The notes beneath the pieces were generated by a model, which saw only the letters and a list, made by a program, of their open reading frames with translations, made no database searches and was not told where the DNA came from. DNA of 64,000 nucleotides from positions 558,001 through 622,000 of the forward strand of contig NC_008530.1 of assembly GCF_000014425.1 (NCBI RefSeq), read 5' to 3'. Within the stretch, counting starts at the first letter, position 1, and each line of letters starts with the position of its first letter. Shown here in pieces: positions 59,263 through 64,000 of the stretch. A program made the translations under genes and the position numbers. This stretch comes from Lactobacillus gasseri ATCC 33323 = JCM 1131. GTDB lineage: Bacteria; Bacillota; Bacilli; Lactobacillales; Lactobacillaceae.

Positions 59263-60486
59263 ATGTCATTAAACGATTTATTTACAAAAAAACAACAAAA
59301 GGTACTTCAATCTTATTTGAATGATGATTGGAAGTATCTTTTTTTAATTGGTGCGGTTCGTTCGGGTAAAACATATATTTCAAATTGGATGTTTTTACTT
59401 GAGTTAAAACGAGTTGCAAAGTTAGCAAAGACAAATAATGTTAAAAGACCGATTTATATATTAGCTGGGTATTCTAGCAATTCAATTAATACAAATATTA
59501 TTGCGTCAATTGAGAACGAGTTTGGTATAAATATACCAGTTGATAGACATGGTCATTATCATTTGTTTGATGTAGAAATTGTTCCGGCTTATACAGGTTC
59601 AATACGTGGTATTGGTTCTATTCGTGGAGCTACTGCGTATGGTGCTTTGATTGATGAAGGAACGCTTGCAGATCAGGGCGTTTTTCAAGAAATAATTAAT
59701 CGTTGTTCTATTGAAGGTGCAAGAATTGTGGTTACTTCAAACCCTGATGCACCAACAAATTTTATTAAGACTGAATATATTGATAATCATGACCCAAAAG
59801 CGAGAATCAAAGTGTTTAATTTTACAATCTTTGATAATACTTTTTTATCTAAAGATTACGTGGATGCTTTAGTGGCTGCTACACCTTCTGGAATGTACAC
59901 AGATCGAACGATCTATGGTAAGTGGGTTAGTGCCGAGGGGCAAATATTTAGTGATTTCAATATTGAAACTATGACTATTACAACTGATCAACTACCAGAA
60001 ATGGTTAAATACTATGCCTCGATTGACTGGGGTTTTGGTAAAGGTCATAAAGGAGTTATTCAACTTTTTGGTGATGATGAAAATGGAACAAGTTATTTGA
60101 TCAAAGAATGGGCACATGAGCATAGATTCATTGATTATTGGATAGATGTTGCCAAAGAAATTAAACAAAAATATGGGAATATCGTCTTTTGGGCTGATTC
60201 AGCTCGTGTTGATTATGTGAATCAAATGCAAGCTAATGGTATCAATTGTATTAATGCCAATAAAAATGTATTGAGTGGTTTGGAATTTGTAGATAGTTAT
60301 TTCAAACAAGGAAAGTTAATCATTAATAAAGATGAAGCTGATAATTTATTAAACACTATTTTCAATTATGTTTGGGACGATAAGAAAGAAGCTCCTCTAA
60401 AAGAAGATGATGATAGTGAGGACTGCTTAAGATATGGAATTTATTCAGAACATTATGAAGGAGGGGGGTTCGTGCCTTGGAATTAG
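59263..60486 (+). CDS. terL: Terminase large subunit
   Basis: ATPase and nuclease of the packaging motor, 407 residues. Walker A-like 'LIGAVRSGKTYISN' near residue 30, Walker B region 'GALIDEGTLA', coupling 'IVVTSNPDAP', and RNase H-type nuclease start 'YASIDWGFGKGHKG'. ATG 59263 has no clear Shine-Dalgarno of its own and follows the endonuclease stop by 2 bp, so translation probably depends on re-initiation. Confidence 0.92.
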   Translation: MSLNDLFTKKQQKVLQSYLNDDWKYLFLIGAVRSGKTYISNWMFLLELKRVAKLAKTNNVKRPIYILAGYSSNSINTNIIASIENEFGINIPVDRHGHYHLFDVEIVPAYTGSIRGIGSIRGATAYGALIDEGTLADQGVFQEIINRCSIEGARIVVTSNPDAPTNFIKTEYIDNHDPKARIKVFNFTIFDNTFLSKDYVDALVAATPSGMYTDRTIYGKWVSAEGQIFSDFNIETMTITTDQLPEMVKYYASIDWGFGKGHKGVIQLFGDDENGTSYLIKEWAHEHRFIDYWIDVAKEIKQKYGNIVFWADSARVDYVNQMQANGINCINANKNVLSGLEFVDSYFKQGKLIINKDEADNLLNTIFNYVWDDKKEAPLKEDDDSEDCLRYGIYSEHYEGGGFVPWN

Positions 60487-61889
60487 ATGCTTTAAAAAAG
60501 TTAATTCAAAATACTTCAACAAGTAGAAATGATCTAATTAATAATTACAAACAAGCAGTGAATTATTATGAAAATAAGACTGATATCACTACCAGAAACA
60601 ACGGTAAAGCTAAGCTTAATAAGGAAGGTAAAAAAGATCCTTTAAGAAGTGCTGATAATCGCATTCCATCAAACTTTTATCAGTTGTTAGTAGACCAAGA
60701 AGCAGGTTACGTTGCTTCTGTTTTTCCTGACATTGACGTTGGAAAAGATGCCGATAATAAGAAAATTATTGATGTCTTAGGCGATGATCGTGCGTTGACG
60801 CTTAACGGCTTATTAGTAGACAGTTCGAATGCTGGTCGAGCTTGGTTGCACTACTGGATTGATGAAGATAACAATTTCAGATATGGCATTATTCAACCTG
60901 ACCAGATCACACCAATTTATGCGACAACGCTAGATAATAAGCTGCTGGGTATTCTGAGAAGCTATAAACAGTTAGATCCTGATAGTGGTAAGTACTTTAC
61001 AGTTCACGAATACTGGACGGATAAAGAAGCACAATTCTTCAGGACAAGCGCAACCGATAGCACAGTGATTGAGCCTTACAATATCATTACTTCTTACGAT
61101 CTAAGCGCTGGCTATGAAACAGGACAGTCAAACACCTTAAAACACAACTTTGGACGAGTTCCTTTTATTGAATTTCCTAAAAATAAATATCGCTTGCCTG
61201 AACTTAACAAGTATAAGGGGTTAATTGATGCTTACGATGACATCTACAATGGATTTATTAATGACTTAGACGATGTCCAAACTGTAATTCTCGTCTTAAC
61301 CAACTATGGTGGTGCTAGCTTAGAGCAGTTCATGAACGATCTAAGAGAATATAAGTCTATTAAGATCAATAACGCAGGTAATGGCGATAAGAGTGGCGTT
61401 GATAAGCTCCAAATTGATATCCCTGTTGAAGCCCGTGACGATGCACTTAAGATAACCCGTGATAACATTTTCTTGTTTGGTCAAGGAATTGATCCAGCTA
61501 ACTTTGAGAGTTCAAATGCTTCTGGTGTAGCAATCAAAATGCTATATTCTCACTTAGAATTAAAGGCTGCTAAAACACAAACTTACTTTGAACATGCTAT
61601 TAATGAGTTGGTTCGTGCAATTATGCGTTACCTTAACTTTTCAGATGCGGACAAGCGCCATATATCGCAACATTGGACGAGAACTAAGGTAGAAGATAGC
61701 TTAACTAAGGCTCAAATTGTTTCTACAGTAGCCAATTACAGTTCAAAAGAAGCAGTTGCTAAAGCTAATCCTATTGTTGATGATTGGCAGCAAGAACTGA
61801 AAGACTTAGCCAAGGATAGAGAAGAAAATGATCCATATTCTAAACAAGCTGACGAGTTAAACGGTAAAGGCGTAGACGATGAAGAGTAG
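60477..61889 (+). CDS. Phage portal protein (SPP1 gp6-like)
   Basis: 470-residue dodecameric portal through which DNA enters and leaves the head. SPP1-type blocks: 'SADNRIPSNFYQLLVDQEAG', 'IEFPKNKYRLPELNKYKGLI', 'DAYDDIYNGFINDLDDVQTV', and 'FESSNASGVAIKMLYSHLEL'. TTG 60477 lies 9 bases after GAGGGGGG and overlaps the terL end. Ends by overlapping the next gene by 11 bases. Confidence 0.92.
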   Translation: MELDALKKLIQNTSTSRNDLINNYKQAVNYYENKTDITTRNNGKAKLNKEGKKDPLRSADNRIPSNFYQLLVDQEAGYVASVFPDIDVGKDADNKKIIDVLGDDRALTLNGLLVDSSNAGRAWLHYWIDEDNNFRYGIIQPDQITPIYATTLDNKLLGILRSYKQLDPDSGKYFTVHEYWTDKEAQFFRTSATDSTVIEPYNIITSYDLSAGYETGQSNTLKHNFGRVPFIEFPKNKYRLPELNKYKGLIDAYDDIYNGFINDLDDVQTVILVLTNYGGASLEQFMNDLREYKSIKINNAGNGDKSGVDKLQIDIPVEARDDALKITRDNIFLFGQGIDPANFESSNASGVAIKMLYSHLELKAAKTQTYFEHAINELVRAIMRYLNFSDADKRHISQHWTRTKVEDSLTKAQIVSTVANYSSKEAVAKANPIVDDWQQELKDLAKDREENDPYSKQADELNGKGVDDEE

Positions 61890-63411
61890 TGACTACTGGC
61901 GTCAACGTGCTATTGCTGAAAAGAAAAAGCAACTTGAAGCGTCAGCAGATTATGAAGCGGCTATGCAAGTTAGACTAAGACGGTTAGAGCATGAATTCGA
62001 AAAAGAAGCATTAGTTTACTTACAGCGATATGCTAATGAGAATAATGTCGGCTTAAAACAAGCTGCTAGCGTCTTAGGAAGTATTAACACAACTAAATGG
62101 TCGATGACCTTAGAAGAGTTTGAACGTAAAGCTAAGGCTGGTGGTTATGATAAAGAGCTAAACGCCGAATATTACAAGAGCCGTATTTACAGACTTCAAC
62201 AGTTGCATGACCAGATGGTTGAGTTTTCTAAAAAGTATGGCATGGCTGAACAACTAAAAATGCAAAAAGGTTTAGCCAAACAGTATCAGAATAGCTATTA
62301 CTTACATGCTTATGATAAGTACCGAGCTACTGGTCAACTGGATATCAAGCTAAATCATTTCAACGAACAGCAATTAGAAAATATTGTTTACAGCCCTTGG
62401 AAAGGTAGCGATTTTAGCAAGCGAATTTGGAAAGAATACACTGAAATTCTTCCTGATGAGTTAACTGACACAATGCTAAGAGCAACTTTATTTGGATATT
62501 CTCCAAGCAAGGTTGTTTCAATGATGAGAGATCGTTTTAAGAAGGTTTCTGATCGAGATTTGCATAGGCTGGTTACTACTGAAATGGGACACGCTGCCGA
62601 AGAAGCAACAGCACAGTTCTATAAAGATAGCGATATTGAGCAATACCAATACTTAGCCACATTAGAAAGCCACACTTGTGACCAATGCACCCACTTAGAT
62701 GAGCGCATTTTTAATGTCAAAGATAAAAAAGAGGGTATTAACTATCCTTTAATTCACCCATATTGCAGATGCACGACTGTTCCTTACGATAAAGACTTGC
62801 CAGACGTTGAAACTCGTTGGAGTAGAGATCCGAAAACAGGTAAAGGACGCTATGTATATCGAAATGCTTTAGATTATAGTGAGTGGAAAAAGCTTTCCAA
62901 TGTTAAGATACTCAACTTATCACTACCTACACCAAAATTGACATGGGACGAAGAAGCTGCAATTCATAAATATAATTCTTTTGAGTCTTACGGTTTAAAT
63001 GCGGACTTAAGAGCAGGCAATACATTGTCACCAGCCGAAGAAAAGTTAAAACATGATTTAGATACTGCTCTGGATAAAATTCCATACTATTCAGAAGACG
63101 AACCACTTAGTCGCTCTTTATATTTTGAAAGCAGGGATGATATAATGGTCGATTATGTTAATAAAGCTTTGACTCAAGGATACATTCAAGAGCCAAGTTA
63201 TACGTCTTCAAGTGCTGGTATGGTATATAATCCAGAAGATGATTTACGAGTTGTAATTTTAAAAAGTCATAGTGGACATGATATTAGAAAATTTAATGAT
63301 GTTGAAGGTGAAGTATTATTTAAGCGAAATACAAGATTTGATGTATTGAGATTAAATATCATAGATGGTAAACCATATATTGAGGTGGTTGAACATGAAG
63401 AAAATGACTAA
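61879..63411 (+). CDS. Minor head protein (SPP1 gp7-like) fused to an ADP-ribosyltransferase domain
   Basis: 510 residues. N-terminal ~1-320 is a gp7/Mu F-type head morphogenesis protein ending in the Cys cluster 'HTCDQC ... HPYCRC' (C267, C270, C296, C298). Residues ~350-505 look like an exoenzyme-type ADP-ribosyltransferase (PF03496): opening 'EEAAIHKYNSFESYGLNADL', the Arg in 'LSRSLYFES' (R412), a Y-T-S-S-S motif (441-445) and E-G-E (E476, E478), i.e. the R-S-E set of ARTs. Such a protein could enter the host with the DNA, as T4 Alt does. The target is unknown. Confidence 0.85.
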   Translation: MKSSDYWRQRAIAEKKKQLEASADYEAAMQVRLRRLEHEFEKEALVYLQRYANENNVGLKQAASVLGSINTTKWSMTLEEFERKAKAGGYDKELNAEYYKSRIYRLQQLHDQMVEFSKKYGMAEQLKMQKGLAKQYQNSYYLHAYDKYRATGQLDIKLNHFNEQQLENIVYSPWKGSDFSKRIWKEYTEILPDELTDTMLRATLFGYSPSKVVSMMRDRFKKVSDRDLHRLVTTEMGHAAEEATAQFYKDSDIEQYQYLATLESHTCDQCTHLDERIFNVKDKKEGINYPLIHPYCRCTTVPYDKDLPDVETRWSRDPKTGKGRYVYRNALDYSEWKKLSNVKILNLSLPTPKLTWDEEAAIHKYNSFESYGLNADLRAGNTLSPAEEKLKHDLDTALDKIPYYSEDEPLSRSLYFESRDDIMVDYVNKALTQGYIQEPSYTSSSAGMVYNPEDDLRVVILKSHSGHDIRKFNDVEGEVLFKRNTRFDVLRLNIIDGKPYIEVVEHEEND

Positions 63412-63592
63412 ATATAATCTCAGCAATGAAGAATTTTTAAATTACATCAAATCAATTCCTAAATCCCAATTTAACAATAAATCTCATATTGAGTATTTTA
63501 AAAAAGTTTATGAAGCAAAAAAGAAATCAGGCAGTGATTACTCTAAAGAAGAAAAATATTTAAAGGAAAATGGAGTAAAGTTAGATGATTAA
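63395..63592 (+). CDS. 65-residue protein overlapping the ADP-ribosyltransferase gene
   Basis: Highly charged, helical, no membrane segment ('KYNLSNEEFLNYIKSIPKSQ', 'HIEYFKKVYEAKKKSGSDYS'). ATG 63395 follows GAGGTGG at 6 bases and overlaps the ART gene end by 17 bases, so it is translated with it. Position suggests a protective or accessory partner of the ART domain; not a known family. Followed by a terminator. Confidence 0.65.
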   Translation: MKKMTKYNLSNEEFLNYIKSIPKSQFNNKSHIEYFKKVYEAKKKSGSDYSKEEKYLKENGVKLDD

Positions 63593-63594
63593 AC

Positions 63595-63627
63595 AAGTCG
63601 TTGATATAATCAACGGCTTTTATTTTG
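63595..63627 (+). terminator. Terminator inside the late operon
   Basis: AAGTCGTTGAT / ATCAACGGCTT stem (one G-U) with a 3-nt loop and TTTTATTTTG. Confidence 0.85.
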
Positions 63628-63709
63628 ACCTGAGTAAGTCGTTAAACTGCTCTTTTTGTATGCCCTTATGAGAGGCGAACTCGTATAAAACGTGTGAAAG
63701 GATAGAACA

Positions 63710-64000
63710 ATGAAAAGAAAACAATTAGAAGAGCTTGGATTACAAGAAGAGCAGATTAAAAAGATCATGGATTTAAACGGCGAGGATATTCAAAACGCTA
63801 AGGATAAAGCAAGTGCTAGCAATGCTGAAATTTTAGAAGAGAATAAAGCCCTTAAGTCCCAGATGAGTGAAAGAGATAAGGATTTAAAGAAGTTGCGTGC
63901 TCAAGTTAAGGATAATGAAGACTTAACTAAGCAATTTAATGATCTAAAGAGCAAGTATGACAAGGATACAGCTGACCTTACTCAAAAACTTGCTACCAAT
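63710..64000 (+). CDS. Phage scaffold protein (GP20-like), 3' end outside window
   Basis: The first 97 residues of an open frame reach the window edge. It has a hallmark start ('MKRKQLEELGLQEEQIKKIM', 'DLNGEDIQNAKDKAS') and then a continuous coiled coil ('ILEENKALKSQMSERDKDLK'). This is the GP20 (PF06810) scaffold pattern, an internal protein that guides capsid assembly. AAAGGA precedes ATG 63710. Order head protein then scaffold is normal. Confidence 0.88.
   Translation, partial: MKRKQLEELGLQEEQIKKIMDLNGEDIQNAKDKASASNAEILEENKALKSQMSERDKDLKKLRAQVKDNEDLTKQFNDLKSKYDKDTADLTQKLATN

Larger units (their letters stand above)
42655..64000. mobile_element. Prophage (left end to late head genes; right end outside window)
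   Basis: A siphovirus-type prophage beginning at the 3' half of tRNA-Arg(CCT). Modules in order: lysogeny (minus strand, 42763-45578), divergent switch, early/replication (45732-54819), tRNA-like non-coding region (54820-55676, 55962-56400), moron-like genes (55677-57858), packaging and head (57919 onward). The attL core is expected within the T-arm/acceptor of the tRNA (about 42660-42690); attR is not in the window so the core cannot be delimited. No gene required for the modules seen is obviously broken, except a possibly shortened ParB-like gene. Confidence 0.9.

Noticed and set aside
1-64000. CRISPR arrays, insertion sequences, rRNA
   Set aside because: None seen: no regularly spaced identical repeats with unique spacers, no transposase with flanking repeats, no rRNA-like stretch.

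Overview
The window is AT-rich DNA of a low-GC Gram-positive bacterium. Gene content and style point to the Lactobacillus johnsonii/gasseri group: strong GGAGG-type ribosome sites, many TTG/GTG starts, a PTS/ABC-rich metabolism, a phosphoketolase, a small class II-type bacteriocin locus and a lactobacillar siphovirus prophage. The species is inferred from protein style only and no alignment was run.

Bases 1-42,600 are ordinary chromosome. In order: the 3' part of a glutamine-type ABC transporter operon (1-2656); an Rpn-family nuclease gene (2703-3527, minus); a trehalose module (treC, treR, treB) with two TreR-like operators and a cre box; a DUF4097 protein; uridine kinase; an MFS permease broken by a TAG codon; a 56-residue double-glycine bacteriocin-like peptide with an immunity gene (11448-11977); a P-type ATPase resembling the Na+/K+-ATPase class; a patatin-like protein; a second amino-acid ABC transporter whose binding protein is fused to its permease; a GNAT enzyme; the pstSCAB1B2-phoU phosphate operon; a YfcC carrier; Dps; a nucleoside/ribose block (rbsK, rpiA, nucleoside hydrolase, GntR and DeoR regulators, phosphoketolase xfp); a nitroreductase; a CNNM/CBS membrane protein; hpt; an amino-acid permease; a GH25-like protein; a DEAD-box helicase; and a PTS EIIC.

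At 42613 a tRNA-Arg(CCT) marks the left attachment site of a prophage that runs past the window end. Its lysogeny arm (minus strand) holds the integrase, a 45-residue ORF, a conversion-type lipoprotein, an ImmA/IrrE protease and the CI-like repressor. The early arm (plus) holds Cro, DUF771, DUF1351, ERF recombinase, a replication initiator with internal iterons, an antirepressor, RusA, many tiny ORFs and an ArpU-type late regulator. Packaging and head genes follow: small terminase, HNH homing endonuclease, large terminase, portal, a gp7-type head protein fused to an ADP-ribosyltransferase domain, and the start of a GP20-type scaffold.

The most unusual stretch is 54820-57890, between the replication and packaging genes. 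It has about 860 bp and 440 bp of non-coding DNA carrying one good tRNA-Gln(TTG), several tRNA-like pieces, a GC-rich island of about 90 bp, many hairpins and 11-bp phased repeats. Next come a DUF4145 gene behind an attenuator-like inverted repeat that overlaps its Shine-Dalgarno, and a protein whose N-terminus resembles the proteasome/HslV Ntn-hydrolase fold (Thr directly after Met, then Asp at processed position 17). These, with the capsid protein-ADP-ribosyltransferase fusion and its overlapping small downstream gene, are the best candidates for undescribed biology here.
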